A DNA stretch of 23,603 bases from a virus. Positions 1-7,094 of this stretch are shown here, piece by piece. The DNA lies in IMG/VR virus record IMGVR_UViG_3300008108_004932, positions 1-23,603 of that record. One strand, 5' to 3'. The notes beneath the pieces are model-generated. The model had not been told where the DNA came from and searched no databases. It was given only the letters and a program-made list of their open reading frames with translations. A program made the translations under genes and the position numbers. Position 1 is the first letter of the stretch. Every line of letters starts with the position of its first letter.

Positions 1-158
1 GTCATACCTGCACAGTTCACAACCCAATCATAAACGCCATCTGCTGCTTCTGCCAACGCATTCTTATGATCGGAAATCGTCACAACATGATTGCGATTCA
101 TAAGTTCCGTTAAAACTTTTTTACCTGTCCATCCACGCCCAACAACTAAAATTTTCAT
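1..158 (-). CDS. RmlD-like NAD(P)-dependent sugar-nucleotide reductase, N-terminal part
   Basis: Only the first 52 codons are inside the window; the gene runs off the left edge. The N-terminus reads MKILVVGRGWTGKKVL, a Rossmann-fold nucleotide-binding start of the GxGxxG type (here GRGWTG), followed at about residues 44-51 by DWVVNCAG, which fits the end of the third beta strand in extended SDR/RmlD proteins. A Shine-Dalgarno GAGGTG lies 6 bases upstream and overlaps the stop of rmlA, so the genes are probably translationally coupled. Coming after rmlB and rmlA it is likely the reductase step of dTDP-deoxysugar synthesis, but with only 52 residues an epimerase or another SDR cannot be excluded. 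Confidence 0.6.
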   Translation of the reverse strand, partial: MKILVVGRGWTGKKVLTELMNRNHVVTISDHKNALAEAADGVYDWVVNCAGM

Positions 159-166
159 AGCACACC

Positions 167-1045
167 TCAATTATGTTTTCCCAGTTTAATGATCTTCTGC
201 AAATATTTACCATAGTCCGACTTAATATACTTGTTTGCCGCTTCTTGAAGTTGGTATTCTGTAATCCAAGCATTACGATATGCAACCTCTTCAGGGCAAG
301 CAATCATTGTTCCAGTTCGTCTTTGAATTGAACCAACAAAGGTTGATGCCTCTGCAAGTGATTCAAACGTACCAGTATCAATCCAAGCAATACCACGATT
401 CAAATATTCAACTTTACAATCGTGATCTTTCATATAAAGATTATTAATGTCTGTGATTTCAAGTTCACCGCGAGCAGACGGTTTGATTTGCCACGCATAA
501 TCTACGACTTTATTGTCATAGAAATATAGACCAGTTACAGCATAGTTTGTTGGCGCAACGGCTGGTTTCTCGAGAATTGCTTTTGGATCACCATGCTCAT
601 CAAGTTCAAGAACGCCGAAACGTTCTGGGTCTTGTACATGATATGCGAACAAAGTGCAACCTGTATTGTTCTTTGCGTAATTGAAACGGTTGATCAAATC
701 ATTACCGTAAAAAATATTGTCACCAAGAACAAGAGCAACATCATTCTTACCAATCCAATCTTGAGCGAGACGGAAGCACTCGGCAATTCCGTTTGGCTTT
801 TCTTGAATCATGTAATCAATTTTCAAACCCCACTGCGAACCATCTTTCAACAAACGTTTGAATTGTTCGCTATCATTTGGTGAGTTGATGATTAAAATAT
901 CGCGAATTCCCGCTAACATCAAAGTCACAAGAGGATAATAAACCAATGGCTTATCATAAACTGGTAGCAATTGTTTCGATGTCACTTCAGTACATGGATA
1001 CAAACGAGTACCCATACCACCTGATAGAATAATCCCTTTACGCAT
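167..1045 (-). CDS. rmlA: glucose-1-phosphate thymidylyltransferase (RmlA)
   Basis: Makes dTDP-glucose from dTTP and glucose-1-phosphate, the first step of dTDP-rhamnose and related deoxysugar synthesis, in the cytoplasm. The 292 residues match the usual family length. Visible signatures are the nucleotide-binding loop GGMGTRLYP (residues 9-17), SKQLLPVYDKP (23-33), LGDNIFYG near residue 107, the EKP motif near 160, RGELEITDIN near 193, and WIDTGTFESL near 221. The start codon overlaps the last 8 bases of rmlB. All key motifs are intact, so an active enzyme is expected. It probably supplies activated sugar for the glycosyltransferases encoded at 10955-13860. Confidence 0.96.
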   Translation of the reverse strand: MRKGIILSGGMGTRLYPCTEVTSKQLLPVYDKPLVYYPLVTLMLAGIRDILIINSPNDSEQFKRLLKDGSQWGLKIDYMIQEKPNGIAECFRLAQDWIGKNDVALVLGDNIFYGNDLINRFNYAKNNTGCTLFAYHVQDPERFGVLELDEHGDPKAILEKPAVAPTNYAVTGLYFYDNKVVDYAWQIKPSARGELEITDINNLYMKDHDCKVEYLNRGIAWIDTGTFESLAEASTFVGSIQRRTGTMIACPEEVAYRNAWITEYQLQEAANKYIKSDYGKYLQKIIKLGKHN

Positions 1046-1988
1046 TATAATACTCCAAAGTTTTAATTAAGCCATCATTAATATTCGTTTTTGCTTGCCA
1101 ACCCAAGTCATGAGCAATTTTACTCGCATCCATTGAGTATCTAAAATCATGACCTTTACGATCAGGAACAAAATTAATCCAGTTTTGATACATGTGAACT
1201 GGCTTACCCATCAGATCAAGGATGAGTGTAATCATATCAAGATTACTCATCTCAACGCCACCACCGATGTTATAACGCTCACCTGACTTAAAGTTTTGAC
1301 CAATAGTCAGCAATGCATCGCAGTGATCTTCAACAAACAACCAGTCGCGAACATTTTGACCTGTGCCATAAACTGGAATTGGTGTATTGTTCTTAATGTG
1401 ACGAATCACAGTTGGAATGAATTTTTCTGAGTGTTGTCGCGGACCGTAGTTATTTGAGCAATTTGTCACAACTGCTTCAATGTTATGCGTGTTTACATAA
1501 GCGCGAACTAAATGATCGCTGGCTGCTTTGGTTGCAGAATACGGATTGCGTGGATTGTATGGTGTATTTTCTGTGAACGCTGGATCATCATGACCCAAAC
1601 TACCATATACTTCATCAGTAGAAACGTGAACTAATTTCCCTCCGTACTTTTTGATACACTTGAGGATATTGTGAGTTCCGTTAATATTTGTATCCAAGAA
1701 AACGTCGTCGCCGCGAATGGAATTATCCACATGAGATTCAGCAGCAAAATGGAAAGTAATATGCGGTTCGTAATCATGATACAAACTCTCCAAATGTCCG
1801 AAGTTGCGAATGTCGCAACGTTTGAGTTTGAGTCGCCAATCGTTCCAATAACCGTCTAAATTGCTTTCGTTTGCCGCATATGAACAATTGTCAATAACGA
1901 TGATCTCATCTTCAGGATACTTTTTCAGATGAGAGATTACGAAATTAGAACCAATAAAACCCAAACCGCCAGTCACAAATGTAGTCAT
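1038..1988 (-). CDS. rmlB: dTDP-glucose 4,6-dehydratase (RmlB)
   Basis: Converts dTDP-glucose to dTDP-4-keto-6-deoxyglucose. The 316-residue protein is an extended short-chain dehydrogenase: NAD-binding TGGLGFIGSN (residues 6-15), the STDEVYG strand with catalytic Asp-Glu near 123-129, and the YSATK catalytic YxxxK near 150. NCSNNYGPRQ and NVRDWLFVEDHC are typical RmlB segments further on. Its length is slightly below the bacterial 350-360, as in many phage copies, and the C-terminus is intact (GLIKTLEYY). The start has a GGGTG Shine-Dalgarno 5-6 bases upstream. It overlaps rmlA by 8 bases, so the pair is one operon. Confidence 0.95.
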   Translation of the reverse strand: MTTFVTGGLGFIGSNFVISHLKKYPEDEIIVIDNCSYAANESNLDGYWNDWRLKLKRCDIRNFGHLESLYHDYEPHITFHFAAESHVDNSIRGDDVFLDTNINGTHNILKCIKKYGGKLVHVSTDEVYGSLGHDDPAFTENTPYNPRNPYSATKAASDHLVRAYVNTHNIEAVVTNCSNNYGPRQHSEKFIPTVIRHIKNNTPIPVYGTGQNVRDWLFVEDHCDALLTIGQNFKSGERYNIGGGVEMSNLDMITLILDLMGKPVHMYQNWINFVPDRKGHDFRYSMDASKIAHDLGWQAKTNINDGLIKTLEYYNA

Positions 1989-2011
1989 AATTCACCCAAG
2001 TTATAATTAAA

Positions 2012-3274
2012 TCATGCTGATGTAGCAATCAACGAAGTTAGGAGTTTTCCTTTTTCTATATAGTTTCTAATATAGGTAGACCCATCAGGTTTACCTTCTG
2101 CTTTCACACGCACTTCCAAAAATGATTCTTCATCTTTGTCTTCAATAATCATTCTTGGTTTACCGCTGGAGTCAATAATCTTTACTTTCAAATCCAAATT
2201 TTGAATTGCGCCCATCACTTTACCGAAATCATAAACTTTAGCAGCACCACCAGCAAGTTGAACCAAAGTTACATTTTCTTCACCGCTTGTTGCAAACTTT
2301 TGTATACCACTACCCAAATTGTTTAACAAAGTCGTTTTAGTTCTTTTGTTTTTTAGCATAGTGTTCATTTTGTTTGACACATAATCATATACTAGATACA
2401 CAGCCTTTTCAACTTTTTTCTTCTTTAAAAGGTTAGTGTAATCGTCTTCCAATTCTGAAACATCAATACCTGCAAGTTTATTCCAAAGTGTAATTTGTTT
2501 TTCAAACTCAGAACCGCCAACCTGACCGAACTGTTTAACATCATCTGCTTTTAGAGAGATATTAACGTTTGTTGCTTTACCATCGACCTTAACTTTCACG
2601 TCAACCTTTGTGCCTTTCTGGTCACCGACGCCATCACTGATTACATCAATTACATTTTCTTGATTGTTTTCGTAAAGTAGTTTAGACCATTTCGTTATGG
2701 TTTGACCGTTTGCGTATTTTGCTGCCGCATCAAAAAGATCACTGTACGAGTCCCATGAACTTTGATCTAAAAAGAATTTCATATTGGATTCAGCAAGCGA
2801 CAAATAGAATTGAACTGTATCTTTGATTTTGGGATTCTTATTTGGTGATGGGAATGATTTTTCTACAACCTTACCATTTTTAGTTGAAAGGGAGGAAATG
2901 ATTTCCTTTACTTTACTTGAGTCAATCGGTTGATTCTTATTTACAAATCGAGCAGCAATTGCTGCGGCAAGAATACCTTCAGCAATGTCGCCTTTGTTAC
3001 CCTTGTCTTTAGGTTTATCAATAGCACCAATAGCAACCAAACCGCTAGTTGTTTCTAGGATCAAATCTAAGGCTGCTCTTTCTGTACTGGATGATGATGC
3101 AAGTTGCGAGTACTTTTTCAATACTTGCTTGTTTTTATCGTTATTTTTTATAATGACAGTTTTGATGCCCGCTTTTATGCCAGTTCTACTATTCATAGAA
3201 GAACCAACAACACTTAAAAGACCAGCAGTGTATTTGGCTAACTGTCCTTTACTTGTAGTTCTTAATTGCGCCAT
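2012..3274 (-). CDS. putative PD-(D/E)XK nuclease-like phage protein
   Basis: A 420-residue protein without a securely recognised name. The middle holds a plausible PD-(D/E)XK nuclease core: GDIAEG with Glu near residue 99 in a helix, then VDVKVKV with Asp near 225, and a strand ending in SLK (240-242), followed by ADDVKQFGQVGG. The spacing E...D...xLK, with the acidic residue in an extended beta strand, resembles restriction-like endonucleases. The N-terminal 90 residues are basic and Ser/Thr/Lys-rich. Its ATG overlaps the stop of the upstream metallopeptidase by one base (TAATG). It lies downstream of gene 41 and before the dTDP-sugar genes. The function is inferred from motif order only; a structural or DNA-binding role is also possible. 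Confidence 0.45.
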   Translation of the reverse strand: MAQLRTTSKGQLAKYTAGLLSVVGSSMNSRTGIKAGIKTVIIKNNDKNKQVLKKYSQLASSSSTERAALDLILETTSGLVAIGAIDKPKDKGNKGDIAEGILAAAIAARFVNKNQPIDSSKVKEIISSLSTKNGKVVEKSFPSPNKNPKIKDTVQFYLSLAESNMKFFLDQSSWDSYSDLFDAAAKYANGQTITKWSKLLYENNQENVIDVISDGVGDQKGTKVDVKVKVDGKATNVNISLKADDVKQFGQVGGSEFEKQITLWNKLAGIDVSELEDDYTNLLKKKKVEKAVYLVYDYVSNKMNTMLKNKRTKTTLLNNLGSGIQKFATSGEENVTLVQLAGGAAKVYDFGKVMGAIQNLDLKVKIIDSSGKPRMIIEDKDEESFLEVRVKAEGKPDGSTYIRNYIEKGKLLTSLIATSA

Positions 3275-3657
3275 TACTCATAAATTTTAGGATTTTGCTT
3301 CCCATAATTCCTCATTATAACACCAGCAACGCTATTTGCTTCATTCTCAAAGTCACTGCCAGTTTCGCCAGCATTTCGGGTTAAAATTCCCTTCAAGTTT
3401 TGCTGATGATGAACCATTTCGTGAGCCAAAGTGCGAAGCACGTCAGCTAGGTGACGACCACCTGTATTTAAATAGATTTTCTTTTCGCTTGGACTATACC
3501 CACCGAAACTTTTGTTTTCAATTGCAACGTTTTTGTCTGGGATCAACTCAAGTGCAGGCATTTCTTCAAGTTGCAGGAAGTCGCGAACATAGTTCATAAA
3601 GTCATCTATGTGCTCGGTCTTTTCTTCTTCCTTCAGGTACTGTTTGAACTTCAACAT
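3274..3657 (-). CDS. small zinc metallopeptidase-like protein with capsid-targeting-like N-terminus
   Basis: A 127-residue protein whose core is LAHEMVHHQQ (HExxH at residues 79-83), the zinc-binding and catalytic signature of zincins, followed by DFENEAN (Glu 104/106), which can provide the third gluzincin ligand. The N-terminus MLKFKQYLKEEE resembles the capsid-targeting sequence of T4 internal proteins (MKTYQEFIAE), with a possible prohead-protease site after LKE. The ATG at 3657 gives a 56-base overlap with the upstream gene and only a weak AAGG 13 bases upstream, so the start is less sure; the next Met (residue 21) would remove the whole targeting-like segment and has no Shine-Dalgarno. 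The substrate is unknown. Confidence 0.65.
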   Translation of the reverse strand: MLKFKQYLKEEEKTEHIDDFMNYVRDFLQLEEMPALELIPDKNVAIENKSFGGYSPSEKKIYLNTGGRHLADVLRTLAHEMVHHQQNLKGILTRNAGETGSDFENEANSVAGVIMRNYGKQNPKIYE

Positions 3658-4264
3658 TGAGTTTATAAACCTTTTTTAAGAATTTTTTCCAAACTTTAGG
3701 ATCGGCAGTACGAAAGTGCATACGATACATAAAGATCGCTTCGCTTTCTCGCCAACCTATTTTATGGGCTGCTCTTAATTTATTTATATTCAATCTTTCG
3801 GCTTGAGTTTCGTATGCATGAGCGTCCAATTCGTCTGGATTCCCATAATACATCGCCTTCAATTTATGCTGTTTTGGTTTAGGTTTATACTCTTTCTGTA
3901 TGAGCCAATGACGCCCTCTTTGCTGATGTTTATGGCGATACTCATGATGAATAGCCCGAACAATCTTTATCGCCAGGTTTTTAGCACCCTTTTGAGTTAT
4001 GATCGCCTTTTTAACTTCTTTTGGAAAGTTTAATTGAATGTATATGTGTTCGGGGATAATATCCCGTATTCGATAACAATAATGACCGTTTACAATTACA
4101 TTATGATCTGGATAGTATTCTTCGTCAAATCGACCTGAAGAAAAACAAACAATGTACTTCTTAAAGGCAGCATTTAACTCGCGGATCATAGAGGGAATAT
4201 GCTTTTCGCCGACCCAATTTTCGGCAAGAGCAAAAACCTTCTTTTCGATCCGCTCTAACTTCAT
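3602..4264 (-). CDS. zincin-like phage protein with HEYRH motif
   Basis: A 220-residue basic protein. Residues 107-111 read HEYRH, an HExxH zinc signature inside a helix (KIVRAIHHEYRHKHQQ), and PDELDAHAYE at 143-152 offers an acidic third ligand about 35 residues later. This resembles phage metallopeptidase-like proteins, but the family is not one I can name. The C-terminal 40 residues are Lys/Arg-rich. The start overlaps the stop of gene 41 (ATGA type, 4 bases). With the next gene, which also carries HExxH but has different surrounding sequence, it makes a pair of different zincins. Activity is inferred from the motif; some HExxH phage proteins are structural. Confidence 0.6.
   Translation of the reverse strand: MKLERIEKKVFALAENWVGEKHIPSMIRELNAAFKKYIVCFSSGRFDEEYYPDHNVIVNGHYCYRIRDIIPEHIYIQLNFPKEVKKAIITQKGAKNLAIKIVRAIHHEYRHKHQQRGRHWLIQKEYKPKPKQHKLKAMYYGNPDELDAHAYETQAERLNINKLRAAHKIGWRESEAIFMYRMHFRTADPKVWKKFLKKVYKLNVEVQTVPEGRRKDRAHR
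3781..3788 (-). promoter_or_regulatory. perfect match to T4 late promoter TATAAATA, inside a gene
   Basis: The minus strand reads TATAAATA here, identical to the T4 late -10 element recognised by gp55-type sigma factors. It lies inside the HEYRH protein gene and 124 bases before the ATG of the small metallopeptidase at 3657, so it could drive late expression of that gene. In AT-rich DNA such an 8-mer is expected once or twice per strand by chance in a window this long, so this is only a candidate. Confidence 0.2.
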
Positions 4265-5646
4265 ACCTTGATGCCGCTAAACTTGTTCTTTGGTTTCTCG
4301 TATGACCCGCCGCGATCTAACTCTTGCCCAGAGTCAGCCAAGGTAGTTTGAGCAGCAGCCTCTACGTCGTATAGTTTCATCTTGGAACGATCAACTCCCA
4401 CAACGAACCTTTTATTTAGGGTCGGGTCGTTATAACGATTCTTCAACTGCTTCACCATAATGTGATTCAGTTTTTCTAATTCCTCAGAAGTGATAAGCGC
4501 AAACATAAAGTCAGCCGTCGCAGGGAGACCGAACGACTCTGAAGTATCTTCCAAGCCAGGATCGGTATTGGTATAACCTGAACGAGTCGTTTGAGTAGCC
4601 GAAACGATCGGAACCTTAAACTCAACTGCCAAGCCGCGAAGTTCCTCGGCGATGGCTTTAATGTAAGAATACGAGTTTACGTTAGCGCCATGTTTCAGAC
4701 GAGCAGAGGCGCAAATATTCAAATAGTCGATGAATACGATATCTGGCTTGAAGTTCTTTTTGATTGCCAATTCATTCAACAGAGTACGGAAGTGAATAGA
4801 ACCTGCCGATGCCGTCGGGTATTCTTTAATGATCAACTTACCCTTGATGTTCTCTTTAATACGAGAGATCTTTCTTTCGTAAGTATCTTTCGGAAGATTG
4901 GCAAGGTCATCAAGTTTGACGTTAAGAAGATTCGCGTCAATGCGCTCGGCGATTTTTTCTTCAGCCATTTCAAGGGTAATGTATAGAACGTTATAGTTCT
5001 GACTCAACGCACCTGCTGCCACATGGCACATGAACAAAGACTTACCGACACCTGTACCAGCAAGTGCAATATTCAAAGTCTTGGTTGGCAATCCACCCTT
5101 TGTAATGCGATTGAAGAAGTCAAGATCAAACGGAATGCGCTTTTCAACTTGATGATAAAAGTCAAATCGCTTTGATGCATCTTCAATATAGTCGTGACCG
5201 ATATTAGGATCGAAGGATACTGAAAGCGCATCTGAAAGAATTTTAGGAATTGCGCCTTTAGTCTTGTCGCTCTTTTCATCAAGAATATGAATAGACTCAA
5301 GAATAGCATTATGAAGTGCTTTCTCTTGACAAAACTTTTCGGTCAGTTCAATAAGCCATTCAAGTTTACTTGAGTCATCACTCGCTTGAAGATTATCAAT
5401 CAATTCATTTGATTGACGGAAATCTTCTTCGAATAAATTATCTCTCTGCGTAAGAGAGATATTGATGGCTTCAAACGAAGGAAGATTATTATACTTTAGA
5501 ACATAACTCTGAACTTCTTCAAAAACGATCTTTTCAATTCTTTCTTGAAAGTACTCGCTTTTTAGAAACGGAAGGGTTTTTCTTACGAACTGCTCGTTTT
5601 TGAACAGGTTCTTCAATATAATCTGTTCGATCTTCGTCAAATTCAT
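4261..5646 (-). CDS. 41: replicative DNA helicase (T4 gp41 family)
   Basis: DnaB-type hexameric helicase that unwinds DNA at the fork and works with the gp61 primase. The 461 residues can be followed along T4 gp41: N-terminal FLKSEYF, the central linker IPKILSDALSVSFD, Walker A GTGVGKS (197-203), LYITLEMAEEKIAERIDANL (RecA-core helix), Walker B PDIVFIDYLN (301-310), and ATQTTRSGYTNTDP with SFGLPATADFM further on. The ATG has a strong GGGGAG Shine-Dalgarno, so this start is sound although the preceding gene overlaps it by 113 bases. It follows uvsX and one small gene, as in T4 (uvsX-40-41). All catalytic motifs appear intact. Confidence 0.96.
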   Translation of the reverse strand: MNLTKIEQIILKNLFKNEQFVRKTLPFLKSEYFQERIEKIVFEEVQSYVLKYNNLPSFEAINISLTQRDNLFEEDFRQSNELIDNLQASDDSSKLEWLIELTEKFCQEKALHNAILESIHILDEKSDKTKGAIPKILSDALSVSFDPNIGHDYIEDASKRFDFYHQVEKRIPFDLDFFNRITKGGLPTKTLNIALAGTGVGKSLFMCHVAAGALSQNYNVLYITLEMAEEKIAERIDANLLNVKLDDLANLPKDTYERKISRIKENIKGKLIIKEYPTASAGSIHFRTLLNELAIKKNFKPDIVFIDYLNICASARLKHGANVNSYSYIKAIAEELRGLAVEFKVPIVSATQTTRSGYTNTDPGLEDTSESFGLPATADFMFALITSEELEKLNHIMVKQLKNRYNDPTLNKRFVVGVDRSKMKLYDVEAAAQTTLADSGQELDRGGSYEKPKNKFSGIKV

Positions 5647-6034
5647 TATCTACTCCCCTCAACTCTTGTTCTAAAGATTTCATTCTGTCGTCGGCTGCCT
5701 TAATTGCATCTTCAAGAACAACCAATAAAATGTCACCAGTTATTTTATTAAATCCTTCATCAAGAGTCAAGTCGCGTTTAAATTTACTGGGCTGTTGAAT
5801 AACATCAACATCAAAAGTGGCTTTCGCTGAACCGTCTGGTAAAGTCTCACCAACTTTAATTGCGCCAATAGAGAATACAACATCTTTGTACTTACCTTTA
5901 AGAATTTTAAAGGCAGCGACATGATTTTCATTTTGATATAGTTTATCGTCAGAGTAGATTTCATAAAATCTTCCTCTACGATATTTGTAATCGCGATACC
6001 ACGTATTGAATTTGTCACGAAGATTATTCAGCAT
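5534..6034 (-). CDS. conserved phage protein between uvsX and gene 41
   Basis: A 166-residue protein of unknown function at the position that gene 40 holds in T4, but it has no membrane segment and does not look like gp40. The ATG at 6034 is chosen because AAGGA lies about 8 bases upstream; an in-frame ATG at 6055 has no Shine-Dalgarno. It begins MLNNLRDKFNTWYRDYKYRRGRF. The middle (about 35-100) looks like a small beta-rich fold, followed by a coiled-coil-like helix DAIKAADDRMKSLEQELRG, an acidic segment and a strongly basic tail (KRAVRKKNPSVSKKRVLSRKN). The tail overlaps the first 113 bases of gene 41 in another frame. Confidence 0.75.
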   Translation of the reverse strand: MLNNLRDKFNTWYRDYKYRRGRFYEIYSDDKLYQNENHVAAFKILKGKYKDVVFSIGAIKVGETLPDGSAKATFDVDVIQQPSKFKRDLTLDEGFNKITGDILLVVLEDAIKAADDRMKSLEQELRGVDNEFDEDRTDYIEEPVQKRAVRKKNPSVSKKRVLSRKN

Positions 6035-7082
6035 CTTCCTGTTCCTTAACAACATCTAGGTTGCCAGCAACTGCTGAACTGAATTGATAGTTTTTACGAA
6101 TCCATTCCTTAAAGGCATCATCAGCAAGAATGCTATCCCAGAATTCAGGACATTCGGTGTCAGCCAAACGCCACTTCTTCGCATCAACTTCACCAGTGCC
6201 AGTATTGACCTTTGCGTACCAACCGACATTTGGCTTGGTGACGTGACCAGATTCTAGAGCCATTTCAAGAAGACCGCTATACTTGCTAATGCCACCGTCA
6301 AAACGAACAGTAACAGGAATCTTTGCCTTCTCTCTAACATATCGAGACTTTTCAACATTAATAATAAAATTGTACCCAATGAGATCTTGTCCATCTTTTT
6401 CCTGCTGGCGTCCGAGAATATAAATGTTATCAGCCGAGTAATAGGAACCTGTTCCGCCACCGACGATGTCTTTTGGATACAAACCGATTTCCTTATAGGT
6501 GTGGTTGACTACAACCATCGGAATGTCCTTCAAGGTGAGGTGTGGGGTCACCATACGGAACAGGGATTTTATTTGCTTTGCGCGACTCATATCAGCAACT
6601 GACTTCTGATCTAGCGCGTCCTCAACTTCTTTCTTAGAAGCAAGGTTGCCGATAGAATCGATGACGATCATAACACGTTCGCCGCGCTCGATCTGAGTCA
6701 ACTGCTGCATAATATCAAACTTCAATTGTTCAACATCCGTAATCGGAGTGTGAACAACGCGATCAGTGTCGATACCAAACGAAGTGAAATAGTTTTGCGG
6801 AGTACCGAACTCTGAATCATAGAAAAGAACAACTGAATCGGGATACTTATCTTGGTATGCCTTTACCATCAAAAGACTGAATGCAGTTTTGAAGTGCTTT
6901 GAAGGACCAGCCCACATGGTGAGACCAGGAGTGAAACCACCATCAAGGTCGCCAGAGAACGCAACGTTCACGACTGGAATCTTTGTTTGAATCATGTCCT
7001 TTGCAGCAAAGAACTTGGAACGAGCAAGAATTGCAGAATCCTTAATCGTCGAATTTTTCTTAATCTTATCAAGTAAACTCAT
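6024..7082 (-). CDS. uvsX: RecA-like recombinase UvsX
   Basis: Strand-exchange ATPase for recombination-dependent replication and repair. The 352-residue length is close to T4 UvsX (about 390). Walker A is AGPSKHFKTAF (58-68), the UvsX variant of GPESSGKT; Walker B is RVMIVIDSIGNLASKK near residue 140, and IPMVVVNHTYKEIGLYPKDI is the typical L1/L2-adjacent region, followed by GGGTGSYYSADNIYILGR. The C-terminus is acidic (KEQEDAE), as in T4. Shine-Dalgarno GGAGAGA precedes the ATG. It is separated from gene 43 by 12 bases and overlaps the next gene by 11. Confidence 0.95.
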   Translation of the reverse strand: MSLLDKIKKNSTIKDSAILARSKFFAAKDMIQTKIPVVNVAFSGDLDGGFTPGLTMWAGPSKHFKTAFSLLMVKAYQDKYPDSVVLFYDSEFGTPQNYFTSFGIDTDRVVHTPITDVEQLKFDIMQQLTQIERGERVMIVIDSIGNLASKKEVEDALDQKSVADMSRAKQIKSLFRMVTPHLTLKDIPMVVVNHTYKEIGLYPKDIVGGGTGSYYSADNIYILGRQQEKDGQDLIGYNFIINVEKSRYVREKAKIPVTVRFDGGISKYSGLLEMALESGHVTKPNVGWYAKVNTGTGEVDAKKWRLADTECPEFWDSILADDAFKEWIRKNYQFSSAVAGNLDVVKEQEDAE

Positions 7083-7094
7083 TTGTATCTCTCC

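Noticed and set aside
5073-5309. Minus-strand 78-codon frame inside gene 41
   Set aside because: Lies wholly inside the conserved helicase gene in another frame and has no ribosome site.
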